The notes under the pieces: model-generated | The model's input: only the letters and a program-made list of their open reading frames with translations | What the model was told of the DNA's origin: nothing | Database searches by the model: none | Shown: positions 1 to 8,076 of the stretch, piece after piece | How the letters are laid out: every line of letters begins with the position of its first letter | Position numbering within the stretch: position 1 is the stretch's first letter | Source: JAXGPP01 sp964436865 | GTDB taxonomy: Bacteria > Planctomycetota > Planctomycetia > Pirellulales > Thermoguttaceae | Length of the DNA stretch: 18,676 nt | Direction of reading: 5' to 3' | NCBI GenBank assembly: GCA_964436865.1 | Contig: CAYTFK010000118.1 | Span: forward strand, 1 to 18,676 | Position numbers and translations under genes: made by a program

Positions 1-2
1 CC

Positions 3-503
3 GCTGCCCCTGCGGCCGACGCTGCAGCCCCTGCGGCCGATCCCTTCGCGATGCCCGCTGCCGACGCCGCCGCACCGGCCGCCGATGCCGCCCCAGCGGC
101 CGATCCGTTTGCCGCACCGGCCGACGACGCAGCTCAGCCCACCGGCGGAGCAGCCGCTCCTGAGGCTGCCGCACCGGCTGCGGACGATCCGTTCGCCTTG
201 CCTGCGGCCGCTGAGCCTGCGGCCGCCGCCGCAGCGCCGGCCGAAGATCCGTTTGCGATGCCCGCTGCGGATGCTGCTGCACCGGCCGACGAGGCGGCGG
301 CCCCAGCCGCCGATGCGCTTAAAGCTCCCCATGCGGCTCCAGCGGCTGACCCGTTCGCATTGCCGCCGGCCAGCAATGAACAGCCCGCCCCGGCGGCTGA
401 CGACCCATTTGCCGCCCCGGCCACTGACGATCAAGCCTCCGCAGCGATTGGCGCTGCTCTGGTCGAGAGTAACGACGCCCCACCATTCCCGATCGCTGAG
501 TGA
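3..503 (+). CDS. 3' end of an Ala/Pro/Asp-rich protein with DPFA repeats (partial)
   Basis: The reading frame is open from the left edge of the window to the TGA at 501-503, so this is the C-terminal part (166 residues) of a longer protein whose start lies outside. It is low-complexity: almost only Ala, Pro and Asp, with the tetrapeptide DPFA recurring six times (first at nt 39, last near nt 400), each followed by M, A or L and then Pro. Spacers are runs such as AAPAAD. The last 20 residues leave the repeat. There is no recognisable domain, membrane segment or signal. Ala/Pro-rich tails of this kind are common in planctomycete envelope and secreted proteins, but the parent family cannot be named from the tail alone. 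The codon bias (third-position C/G) and the strong terminator just downstream support it as real coding sequence. Confidence 0.7.
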   Translation, partial: AAPAADAAAPAADPFAMPAADAAAPAADAAPAADPFAAPADDAAQPTGGAAAPEAAAPAADDPFALPAAAEPAAAAAAPAEDPFAMPAADAAAPADEAAAPAADALKAPHAAPAADPFALPPASNEQPAPAADDPFAAPATDDQASAAIGAALVESNDAPPFPIAE

Positions 504-566
504 CCGGGAGTTTCGACCCTCTCGCACACTGAGCTGCTACCGGACGAGTACGTCTGACTCCTGCAT

Positions 567-596
567 GGGTGTCGAGGTTTGCCCACCTCGACACCC
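567..596 (+). terminator. Intrinsic terminator after the DPFA-repeat gene
   Basis: A perfect 12-bp inverted repeat (GGGTGTCGAGGT / ACCTCGACACCC) with a 6-nt loop (TTGCCC) is followed directly on the plus strand by a T-rich stretch (TTCTTCATTT). It lies 64 nt after the stop codon of the partial gene. On the minus strand the sequence after the stem is not T-rich, so it serves the plus-strand transcript rather than trmB. Confidence 0.8.
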
Positions 597-674
597 TTCT
601 TCATTTCCCGTCCATGCAGCCCGACGTCTCATCGGCCCAGGGTCTGAGGAGGTCCCGCCGACCCCGATCCGCAA

Positions 675-1361
675 TCACTCCGCGGGTGACAACTCCGTGT
701 CGCCGGGCCGAGGTCCGGCGGCGGGTTTCTCAAACTCGGCCCGATAGACGGACTGGCCCTCAAGCCGCGTCCGCCGTTCGAAGTGCGTGCGGTAGTCAAG
801 GTCGTGCTCCGGCGTCAGCTCCGGCACTTCGAATGGGCCTGCCAGGCGAGTGACTCGAGTCAGCATCTCCACCGTTGATTGAAAGTACTCTTCAACATCG
901 GTCCAGAAGTGAAGGCGTCCCCCGGGCTGGAGCGTCCGCTCGACGTCGCGCACAAACGCCTCCCGCATCACGCGGCGTTTCTTATGCCGCTTCTTCCACC
1001 ACGGATCGGGGAAGTAAACATGCACTGCGGCCAACGAGTCGTCGGGCAGCCGTTCAGCGAATACCCGGAGCCCGTCGCCGCTGACGACAACGGCGTTGGC
1101 CAGACCGCGTTTAGCCAGACCGGCGGCGGCAAAAGCGGCATACTTCCTGACGACTTCGATGCCGAGGAAATTTCTCTCCGGGCGACTCGCCGCGGCACCG
1201 CGAAGGAAGAGCCCCTTGCCCGTGCCGACCTCAACCTCCAACGGTGCCAATCGCCCGAAGAGCAATTCCGTTTGCCAAGGCGATGGCAGTTCATCGAAAG
1301 TCTTCAAATGCCGAGTGAGATCGATCGCCGGGTTGATCTTACGCAGCGCTCGCCGTCCCAT
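675..1361 (-). CDS. trmB: tRNA (guanine-N7-)-methyltransferase
   Basis: TrmB transfers a methyl group from S-adenosylmethionine to N7 of G46 in the variable loop of tRNAs. It is a cytosolic Rossmann-fold enzyme. The product is 228 aa, typical for the family. Visible motifs are the SAM-binding EVGTGKG at residues 44-50, the family signature FPDPWWKKRHKKRR at about 117-130, TDVEEY at 154-159, and the C-terminal T-x-F-E-R-R motif near 192-197. The start was placed at the ATG beginning MGRRAL because homology begins there and the upstream open stretch is unlike the family; no strong Shine-Dalgarno site precedes it. It is the last gene of a minus-strand run, 103 nt after the rhomboid gene, and may share its transcript. 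Confidence 0.93.
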   Translation of the reverse strand: MGRRALRKINPAIDLTRHLKTFDELPSPWQTELLFGRLAPLEVEVGTGKGLFLRGAAASRPERNFLGIEVVRKYAAFAAAGLAKRGLANAVVVSGDGLRVFAERLPDDSLAAVHVYFPDPWWKKRHKKRRVMREAFVRDVERTLQPGGRLHFWTDVEEYFQSTVEMLTRVTRLAGPFEVPELTPEHDLDYRTHFERRTRLEGQSVYRAEFEKPAAGPRPGDTELSPAE

Positions 1362-1464
1362 GGTGAGTCTCAATGCGATAGGGAGACCAAGAGCGAATGG
1401 AACGAGCCGGTTCTCCCGACCCGAAAAGCAGGGCGGTGTCGGCCCATGGCGGTGGACGACAGAC

Positions 1465-2301
1465 CTACCGTGGCCACCGCCCGTAGCCTGGATGATGTTC
1501 CCGAAACACTTCGACGATGTCGACCGGTTCACCCGACTCCGGCGGTGCGATCCACCGCCGCAAAACGGGCATCAGCAGTGCCCCCGCGGCGAAACCGCCA
1601 ATATGTGCCCACCATGCGACTCCGCCGTCGACATTGAGCCCCAAGGCACCCACGGCGTCGAGGAGTTGGGCCACGAACCAGAAGCCGAGCACCAGCAGGG
1701 CCGGCACGTCGACGATGGTGAAGAAAATGATGATGAAAACCAGTGTATGGACTCGCGCCCAAGGCCAGGTGATGGCGTAGGCGCCAAGGATCGCCGCCAC
1801 CGCTCCACTGGCGCCGACTACCGGCAACTGGCTCGCCGGATGGATTGCCCAATGGCAGAGACTGGCCAACAGGCCTCCGCCGAGATAGAAGAGCAGAAAG
1901 GGGACGTGCCCGAGGCGGTCCTCGACATTGTTGCCGAAGATCCACAGAAACCACATGTTGCCGATCAGGTGCATCCAGCCGCCGTGGAGGAACATGCAGG
2001 TGAGGAACGACAGGGCGATCTGCCGTGCGTCCGGTGGCAGCAGGATCTCCTTCTGGAGGTCCACCACGCGCCCGCTCCGCCGGTCCAGCGCCTGAAGCTC
2101 GAGGCTCACCGGCACCGGTTCCCCTTCGTCCAACTGCGAGAGCCTCGCCGGTATGAATCCACGCTCGAAGTACAGCACTTGCTGCTCGAGATTGGGCAAC
2201 AGCAATACGCGCAGGAACGACACCACGTTCAGGGCGATCAGCGCCCAGGTGACGTACGCGGTGCGGCGTGTGGGGTTGTCGTCGCGGAGTGGCAGGAACA
2301 T
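1465..2301 (-). CDS. Rhomboid-family intramembrane serine protease
   Basis: This 278-aa polytopic membrane protein belongs to the rhomboid family, which cleaves transmembrane substrates within the bilayer using a Ser-His dyad. The catalytic Ser is S165 in GASGAV and the partner His is H233 in AWWAHIGG. The conserved helix-2 element with H106, H111 and N115 (HGGWMHLIGN) forms the oxyanion side. The first hydrophobic helix covers about residues 16-35. A charged stretch at roughly 50-95 between TM1 and the HGGWMH helix forms an enlarged L1 loop, as in many bacterial rhomboids. A short hydrophilic C-terminus follows the last helix. The start is the ATG giving MFLPLRD; the Shine-Dalgarno site is weak. 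It lies 81 nt after the FabZ-like gene and 103 nt before trmB. The substrate is unknown. Confidence 0.93.
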   Translation of the reverse strand: MFLPLRDDNPTRRTAYVTWALIALNVVSFLRVLLLPNLEQQVLYFERGFIPARLSQLDEGEPVPVSLELQALDRRSGRVVDLQKEILLPPDARQIALSFLTCMFLHGGWMHLIGNMWFLWIFGNNVEDRLGHVPFLLFYLGGGLLASLCHWAIHPASQLPVVGASGAVAAILGAYAITWPWARVHTLVFIIIFFTIVDVPALLVLGFWFVAQLLDAVGALGLNVDGGVAWWAHIGGFAAGALLMPVLRRWIAPPESGEPVDIVEVFREHHPGYGRWPR

Positions 2302-2382
2302 GGGGGGCCGGCTGGATTTATCGGGTGAGGCGGGCCATCGATTGGTGCATTATACGCCCGCGGCCCGGAGCGGCCCGATGGT

Positions 2383-2892
2383 CTACTGCGGCGCGTCCTT
2401 GAACAGGTCGGGCGGCAGCGGGATTCCTTTCAGCACGCCTTCGCAAACCAGATTCTCGCGGACAAAGCATTGGAACTGGCAGGTGAGCATCAGCGACCGC
2501 GCGCGGAGCAACTGCGCCACGATCACAAACCGCTCACCCGGCTGGACCACGCCGCGGAACCGCACATCTTCCAGGCCCCCGAAACCGACCGTCATCCCCT
2601 TCATGACGTTGAATTTCTGGCTGTAATAGCTCGCCAGTTGGGCCGCCGCCTCGAGCATAATCACGCCGGGCATGATCGGCACCCCGGGCATGTGACCTCG
2701 GGTCCAGAACTCGCTCGGGCTAAGATCCTTATAGCCGACGCAGATGGACCGCTCGGGATCTTCGAAGACGATCGCCGTCAACTGCTCCATCTCATAGCGC
2801 TGCCGGTTGTAACGACGAATCACGTCGATGTCGGCAACCACGTGGTTGAAGTCGATTTCCGCCGGATCGAGGATCAGCGTCTTCTTGGCCAC
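2383..2892 (-). CDS. FabZ-like 3-hydroxyacyl-ACP dehydratase (hot-dog fold)
   Basis: The protein is 169 aa and carries the FabZ/FabA-type active-site region GHMPGVPIMPGVIMLEAAAQ. H67 and E81 are the expected catalytic pair; family members dehydrate 3-hydroxyacyl-ACP in fatty-acid elongation. It is slightly longer than a typical FabZ (about 145-150 aa) and its N-terminal 40 residues are atypical, so it may be a planctomycete paralogue acting on a specialised acyl chain rather than the housekeeping enzyme. The start codon is GTG, supported by a strong AAGGAG at 2900-2905, 7 nt upstream. It lies 121 nt after the small basic protein gene and 81 nt before the rhomboid gene, all on the minus strand. 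Confidence 0.88.
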   Translation of the reverse strand: MAKKTLILDPAEIDFNHVVADIDVIRRYNRQRYEMEQLTAIVFEDPERSICVGYKDLSPSEFWTRGHMPGVPIMPGVIMLEAAAQLASYYSQKFNVMKGMTVGFGGLEDVRFRGVVQPGERFVIVAQLLRARSLMLTCQFQCFVRENLVCEGVLKGIPLPPDLFKDAPQ

Positions 2893-3013
2893 GCCGAGAC
2901 TCCTTGCGGGTCGTACCCTGTAGCGGTCGCTCTCCCGTCGCCACCAATCGGCAGCTCAGTCAAAGGCTCGAGCGATTCCCGCCCCAATACGGAAGACCAG
3001 TTTCGGATACCGA

Positions 3014-3112
3014 TCAAGTGCGAACCTGGTGACGCTTTCCCTTTCGGGCCTTGGCATTGGCAGGACGCTTGCCGTGATTGGCTTTCTTGGTCTTACGGTG
3101 GGGTTTGGCCAT
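3014..3112 (-). CDS. 32-aa highly basic protein with ANHGKRP motif, possible ribosomal protein (bL37-like?)
   Basis: A short frame encodes 32 residues starting MAKPHRKTKK, continuing through ANHGKRPANAK and ending in a Lys/Arg-rich tail with TGA at 3014-3016. Over 40% of residues are Lys, Arg or His and there are no acidic residues, as in small ribosomal proteins that are mostly RNA-bound extension. A GGAG lies 10 nt before the ATG. From memory, the ANHGKRP core resembles the very small actinobacterial ribosomal protein bL37; this could not be verified here. It lies between the exporter (150 nt upstream) and the FabZ-like gene (121 nt downstream) on the same strand. It is too short for ordinary gene-calling cut-offs. 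Coding status is supported by composition, the ribosome-binding site and the motif. The ribosomal role is an inference. Confidence 0.65.
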   Translation of the reverse strand: MAKPHRKTKKANHGKRPANAKARKGKRHQVRT

Positions 3113-3262
3113 GGCAACGCTGCTCCGTGAAAGCGTTTCGGTGAAATCGAATTTGTAACTCTAACATCCCTTCGGGCCGGAGGGAAGAAGTGGAGGCCGT
3201 CCCCCTCGACGGAAGGACCGCTTGCACCGCCATACGGGAAGGGCCCCGTCCTTGCCCTTGGG

Positions 3263-6127
3263 CTATCCGCGCCGCACGCCGGGCGTCTGTCGGCGGGGAA
3301 TCATGCCTCGCACCCCGCGGCCGCTCGTGCCCGGATGACTGTGCTCCGCGTCGCGCCGGAAGGAGTTCGGCCACTCGGTCTGGCTTGACGGTCCGGCTTC
3401 GGCCGCAGGGCGGTTCCGAGTGATCCAGCCCAAGAACGCCGGCAGCATGACCATGGACGTGAACATGCAGCAGCCGACGCCGATGGTCATCACCCGGCCG
3501 AAGCTCTGCAGCCCCCGGTGCTCGGCAATCATCAGCGATCCGAACCCGGCCATCGTCGTCAGCGAACATAACAGCATCGCCATGGCGATCGACGAGTTCA
3601 GCCGGTACGGTCCTGTCTGCCGCCGGAAATCGTGCAGCATGTGCACGCCGTTGTCCACGCCCAGACCGAGCAGCAGTGGGAGAACGATCATGTTCGCCGG
3701 GCTCAGCGGCATGTTCATCCAGCTCATGATTCCGAACAACTGCGTCATTCCCAGCGCCAGTGGGACCAGGGCTAACAGTACAAGGCGGACACTGCGGAAG
3801 TCCAGGAAAAGGGCGATTATGATGCCCGCCAGTGCGTACAGCGCCGCCTGCTGATAGCTTCGCTGCATCTGCCTCGACGCCTCGTAGGTCTGCAGGGGGT
3901 TGCCGGTCGCCCGCGGGTCAACGCTGCGGACATCCTGTACAAACCGATCCATCGCCTCCATGTCCCAGATGCTTCCCCGCGCGTAGATCTTCAGCAGGAA
4001 TTTGCCGTCGCGCCCGACAAAGCGCGTGACAAGGCTTTCCGGCAGGTCGGTCAGCTTGGGCGGCTCGGGATTGGCGATGTTCCGCAGGATGTGCAGGCGG
4101 CTGAGCAGGTCGCCGGCACTGTAATGCTGAAACTGGTCCAGCCGCTCGAAATACTCGCGTTCCGGCAACCGCCGCAATACATCGCGCACCAGTTCCAATT
4201 GTCGCTGGATCTGCAGGCCTCCCGTGGTGCCCGCGAGCATCGCCTGAGCCCGCGCCAGCGTCTCTCCCAGTTGGTCCGGCGGCGGCACGGGAATCCGCGG
4301 AGGGCGTTCCGGCAAATGGGCGAGCTTTGTGCGGATCCGCTCGATGATCGGAGCCTTGGCATTGCTGTCGGTGGGAAACAGCGAAGCGATTTCCTCGACT
4401 CTCTGCACCGAATCGAGCGCGAGGAACCGCGCCTTGCGGGCCAGCAGTTCGCGGCGATCGTCGGCAATCGACAGCGCGAACCACACGCTCTGGTCGGTCT
4501 CGGTCAGCAACCGCTGTTCGAGCTTCACGCTCTCCAGACCGTCGGCCTGCAGGTGGAGCAGGTTGTGGTCGTACGTGAGCCGGGGAATCGTGAGCGTCGG
4601 CAGGCCGGGAATCCGCAGTTCCGGCACGCCCGGAATGGCCACCGCCAGACAGACCGTCGCCACGAGCGATGTGACGATCAGCAGGCGCGGCCAGGCAAAC
4701 AGCGGCCGCAGCCACGGGAGCATGTCCAGCGGTTCCGGCACGGAAACACTCGGCCGGTTGCGGTCCATCAGCAGGATCATCGGCGGCAGCACAAACATCT
4801 CGGCGATGCAGCAGAGGATCACGCTGCCCGCGGTGATGATCCCCAGTTCGGCAATCCCCGTGAACTCGGTGAACATGGCCGTGGCAAAGGCAATGCCAGA
4901 ACTCACCGCGGCGGTGATCGTCCCCGGCCCCACGTTGCGCATCGCTTCGAGAATGGCCTCCTGGGCCGAAGCACTGCTGCGACGAAGCTGGAAGTAGCGC
5001 GCCACGAGATGGACGCCGTAGTCGATCCCCAGGCCGATCATGATCGCGCCGAACGCGGCGCTGAGGATATTCAGGTGGCCGACGGCCAGCGTGACAAACC
5101 CCATCGTCCAGGCCATTCCCAGACCCAGGCAGGCGATGGTCAAGAGCGGATGGCGCACGCAACCGAAACCGGCAATGAACATCAGGGCCACGCCCAACAG
5201 GGCCAGGAAGTTGGCCTTGTTCATGTCGGCCTGGCTGGATCGCATCTCGTCGTTTTCCATGACCGGCAAACCGGTCAGGCCAATCGCCACTTCCGGGTGC
5301 TTTTCCCGCGCATACCCGATCAGCCGTCGCAGCGCATCAATCCCCTCGCTGCCGCGGGTGAAGCTGTCCTTATCCTGCTCCTCATCGACGAGTCGCAGCA
5401 GCACGAAGCCCATCCGCCCCTGATTCGCCAGCAGGTATTCCGTGTTGAGTTCGCTGAGCATCGCCACCGACCAGGGCATGTCGGGCCAGGGCGACTGGTA
5501 CTGATCGGGACGGCCGAGCGATCGCAATAGGCTGTCGCTGAGTCGCCCCAACTCGACGGCGGTTGCGGCAGGCGATGCGCCGGGCAGCAGGCCTTTCTCT
5601 TCGGCCGCCAGCCGCTGGCAAAGGCCCTCCGCCATGGTTCCGGCGTTCAATTGCCCCCAGTCCCCTTCATAGACCGGCCGCGTCTTGTCGAGAAAGCCCT
5701 CGACTGCCAGGAGGTCGCCGGCCTCCAGGTAATGCAGTCCTTTGCTGCGGATGCGAGTGAGATCAACTCCGTGCAGGACTGCCCGAAACAGCCGCCCCTC
5801 CTGAGCCAACGCCGCCGAGAGTTCTTCGAGCACCGGCACGACCTGGTCGCGGCTTTGCCCTTCAACGACGATCACGACGTCGTCGGCGTCGCCGAACTCA
5901 TTGATGTATTCCAGCCATAGCTGGTTGTAATGGCAGTTCGGATTCAGCAGATCGAGGCGGCTCGTGCGAAAACCGAGACGAGTGGTTGACAAGAACACCG
6001 CCACCGCCGCCGCTGCTACCGCGACGGCAATCACGGGCACCGGATGGCGCAACCCGAATCGCGTCGCTCGCTCGAGCGGCTTGCTGAGCATCGACTCTTC
6101 GGTCGCAGGCGTCCGTTCCTCCGGCAT
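3263..6127 (-). CDS. MMPL/RND-family exporter (HpnN-like)
   Basis: This 954-aa inner-membrane transporter has the duplicated RND/MMPL architecture. TM1 is at about residues 29-47, followed by a large periplasmic domain (about 50-300) and a block of helices at about 305-455 containing GLGIDYGVH (365-373). A second TM and periplasmic domain follow, then a second helix block containing GLGVDNGVH (821-829). These paired Gly-Asp motifs are typical of the MMPL/SSD-like exporters that include the hopanoid transporter HpnN. The cargo is probably a lipid or other hydrophobic molecule, but no hopanoid gene is nearby to support HpnN proper. The chosen ATG (6127) has GGAAGG just upstream; an in-frame TTG at 6163 would add 12 residues. 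The last 50 residues are hydrophilic, Arg/Pro-rich and probably disordered. The transcript may continue into the small basic gene 150 nt downstream. Confidence 0.88.
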   Translation of the reverse strand: MPEERTPATEESMLSKPLERATRFGLRHPVPVIAVAVAAAAVAVFLSTTRLGFRTSRLDLLNPNCHYNQLWLEYINEFGDADDVVIVVEGQSRDQVVPVLEELSAALAQEGRLFRAVLHGVDLTRIRSKGLHYLEAGDLLAVEGFLDKTRPVYEGDWGQLNAGTMAEGLCQRLAAEEKGLLPGASPAATAVELGRLSDSLLRSLGRPDQYQSPWPDMPWSVAMLSELNTEYLLANQGRMGFVLLRLVDEEQDKDSFTRGSEGIDALRRLIGYAREKHPEVAIGLTGLPVMENDEMRSSQADMNKANFLALLGVALMFIAGFGCVRHPLLTIACLGLGMAWTMGFVTLAVGHLNILSAAFGAIMIGLGIDYGVHLVARYFQLRRSSASAQEAILEAMRNVGPGTITAAVSSGIAFATAMFTEFTGIAELGIITAGSVILCCIAEMFVLPPMILLMDRNRPSVSVPEPLDMLPWLRPLFAWPRLLIVTSLVATVCLAVAIPGVPELRIPGLPTLTIPRLTYDHNLLHLQADGLESVKLEQRLLTETDQSVWFALSIADDRRELLARKARFLALDSVQRVEEIASLFPTDSNAKAPIIERIRTKLAHLPERPPRIPVPPPDQLGETLARAQAMLAGTTGGLQIQRQLELVRDVLRRLPEREYFERLDQFQHYSAGDLLSRLHILRNIANPEPPKLTDLPESLVTRFVGRDGKFLLKIYARGSIWDMEAMDRFVQDVRSVDPRATGNPLQTYEASRQMQRSYQQAALYALAGIIIALFLDFRSVRLVLLALVPLALGMTQLFGIMSWMNMPLSPANMIVLPLLLGLGVDNGVHMLHDFRRQTGPYRLNSSIAMAMLLCSLTTMAGFGSLMIAEHRGLQSFGRVMTIGVGCCMFTSMVMLPAFLGWITRNRPAAEAGPSSQTEWPNSFRRDAEHSHPGTSGRGVRGMIPRRQTPGVRRG

Positions 6128-6583
6128 GCACACCTTCCCTGCAACGACGCGATCTTCCAACAAAGGGAAGAGGCGGTCGCGTTTCCATTGCGAAAAGCCA
6201 GCCCCACACCGCGCCGGCGAGCGGATCGCCGTTGGATCGAACCCACGGTGCGAGCCAGGCGGTTCGGCAAACCCGTCGCCCCCGCTGCGCGTTCCGCGGC
6301 CGGGCGCGGAATGACCCGACCTCCGCGCGCGGCGAGGCCGCTCGGCCAGGCCGAATGAAGGTCGGCATTCTAGTAACCTCGCTCCGCACTCACAAGACGA
6401 ATCGCGATCGCCTTCAGAGACCGCCAGGACCGTCCGGCGACACCGCCGGAAGGATGGAACGGGAATTGCTCACCGATTCAGAACATGCCCGCCGACGCCG
6501 ACGGGCCCCCAGACACCGCCTATCACGGTGGCCACTCGTGCGATCTACTAACCAGATGAAACCGCAAGCTCGGGGGAAGAACT
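6128..6583. other. Divergent intergenic region, no gene seen
   Basis: This 456-nt stretch separates the starts of the RND exporter (minus) and the unknown membrane protein (plus), so it should contain both promoters. Open frames here have atypical composition and no ribosome-binding sites, and look spurious. I see no convincing -35/-10 pair, RNA gene or repeat. Confidence 0.5.
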
Positions 6584-8062
6584 ATGTTACGGCACAAACA
6601 TGAACTCGCGGGAGGCGTGGTGGTAGCCCTCCTGATTCTTCTTGCTATCGGCGTGCAAACCGAACGCCAATGGAGCCGTGAGCGCAGTGAGCTGCGCTGG
6701 CAGCGCCAGCATGCCGAGAAGATGCGAGTCGCCTGGCAGCTCAGCATTGACCCTGCGACAGACCCGGTCGAGGCGGAGGCCTCGCAAAAGACTGATGATG
6801 AACTTACCGCTGTCCAAAACGTGGCGACTCCAGATCCGGCGGCTCCACCGCCTGGCTTGGTCGCCCCGCCCGCAGCTGCCGCAGCCGTTCCCGAAGCGCC
6901 ACGCGTCCCCATCGTCACCAACGCTCCCACCACGACCGAGCCGGTCCCCGCCGCCCCGCCCGCCGCCGTCGCGGAAGCCGATCTGCGCGAAGACGTCTTC
7001 GCCCTTGCCGCCCAATTTCAGGTCGCTATCCGAGAATTGCGGCTTGGCGCGGGCCAGCAGGGATCGCCGGAGATTTCCGCCGACGCTGAGCGGGCTCTTG
7101 TCGAGGCTGGTGCGCTGGCCCGCCTGGCGACTGCCCGGAGTTCGTTCGACGCGCTCCGCGCGCAGTTCCGGGTTCTGGACGAGATCTGGCAGCCCCTGGC
7201 GGCCAGAGTCCGGCATACACCCGGCCTGACCTCCTGGACCGCCGAGAGATTGGCCCGAGGAGACCGCGCCAGCGCCATGCTCCGCGGGGTCCTCGGAACC
7301 AGTCCGGCGCCAAGCTATGACCGCCAGAGGGTGGCCGATCTTACGCGTCAGCTCTCCCAATCTGCGGCGCGGCTGGTTGAGAACCTCAATGCGCCGATCC
7401 CCGGAGTCAGTGAGGAACAGGAACTCTGGCGACTGGCCCGACGAGTACAGATTCGCGCCGACGACCTGGCGACCGTCGTGTCCGAAGGCAGCGGGCTGGT
7501 CGCGGCAGTCGAGGAGTATCAGGATTTCGCCCATGCCTGGCACCGCTTCGTGCAATGGTCGCTTGAGGCAGTCGAGCTTGATCCTCAGGTCCGCACCGTT
7601 GCCAGCCAGATCTGGCACATTGACCGCGCACTGCATGCGGAGCTGCTGGTGGACCCGCCCGCGTATCCTGCCCGCCGGCAGGCCATCAGCGTTGCCGACC
7701 GGGTGGTCGAGATGGCTCGGCGACTGCCCCGCGTGCTCCAAGCGGAAACCGGCGGCGGTTTTGCCGAAGCCCTGACCGCGGCCCAGGGGTTTGCTGCCGA
7801 CGTCGAGAGCTTCTACCTGTGGTACCAGCAGCAGGAGGACGTATCGGTGCTCGACTCGCCCATTGCCGAGATGCTCGTCTCGTGGCGGGCCCTGGAGAAT
7901 CAACTCAGCCGGATCGACCGCGTGCGGGCGCCAGCTTCTTACGAGTTGGCTAACGAGTTGGAACAGAGCATTGAATCGCTTCACACCCGGCTCGCCGCCA
8001 AAGGGGTCTCCGGCGGCGACACGATCTCCCGCGGGGTTTCACCGGGGGGAACGGCACGGTGA
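6584..8062 (+). CDS. Membrane-anchored protein of unknown function, Ala/Pro linker plus helical domain
   Basis: I do not recognise this 492-aa protein. The N-terminus (MLRHKHELAG then a hydrophobic stretch to about residue 24) is one transmembrane helix or uncleaved signal anchor without a clear cleavage site, so the bulk probably lies outside the cytoplasm. A charged juxtamembrane segment (25-65) is followed by an Ala/Pro-rich linker (about 80-130). A long, mostly alpha-helical region (about 133-470) then runs to a short Gly/Ser-rich tail. No enzymatic motif, metal site or cysteine pattern is evident. GGGGGAAG lies just upstream of the ATG as a ribosome-binding site. The gene stands alone, divergent from the exporter and convergent with trpD (14 nt between stop codons). 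A structural or scaffolding envelope role is possible but is only a guess. Confidence 0.75.
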   Translation: MLRHKHELAGGVVVALLILLAIGVQTERQWSRERSELRWQRQHAEKMRVAWQLSIDPATDPVEAEASQKTDDELTAVQNVATPDPAAPPPGLVAPPAAAAAVPEAPRVPIVTNAPTTTEPVPAAPPAAVAEADLREDVFALAAQFQVAIRELRLGAGQQGSPEISADAERALVEAGALARLATARSSFDALRAQFRVLDEIWQPLAARVRHTPGLTSWTAERLARGDRASAMLRGVLGTSPAPSYDRQRVADLTRQLSQSAARLVENLNAPIPGVSEEQELWRLARRVQIRADDLATVVSEGSGLVAAVEEYQDFAHAWHRFVQWSLEAVELDPQVRTVASQIWHIDRALHAELLVDPPAYPARRQAISVADRVVEMARRLPRVLQAETGGGFAEALTAAQGFAADVESFYLWYQQQEDVSVLDSPIAEMLVSWRALENQLSRIDRVRAPASYELANELEQSIESLHTRLAAKGVSGGDTISRGVSPGGTAR

Positions 8063-8076
8063 GCCGGCGCGCGAGT

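Noticed and set aside
3..503. DPF motifs compared with eukaryotic clathrin-adaptor-binding DPF motifs, given reports of coat-like proteins in planctomycetes
   Set aside because: A three-residue match in Ala/Pro/Asp low-complexity sequence carries no weight, and no partner is in the window.
3167..3185. Short hairpin TCCCTTC...GGAGGGA between the exporter and the small basic gene
   Set aside because: The stem is 7 bp with a G-U pair and there is no T-run on the minus side, so it is not convincing as a terminator.
4091..5530. Long plus-strand open frame (479 codons) inside the exporter gene
   Set aside because: It is antisense to the RND exporter, which has clear family motifs. The translation is Arg/Gln/His-rich with no domain, as expected for an opposite-strand shadow in high-GC DNA.
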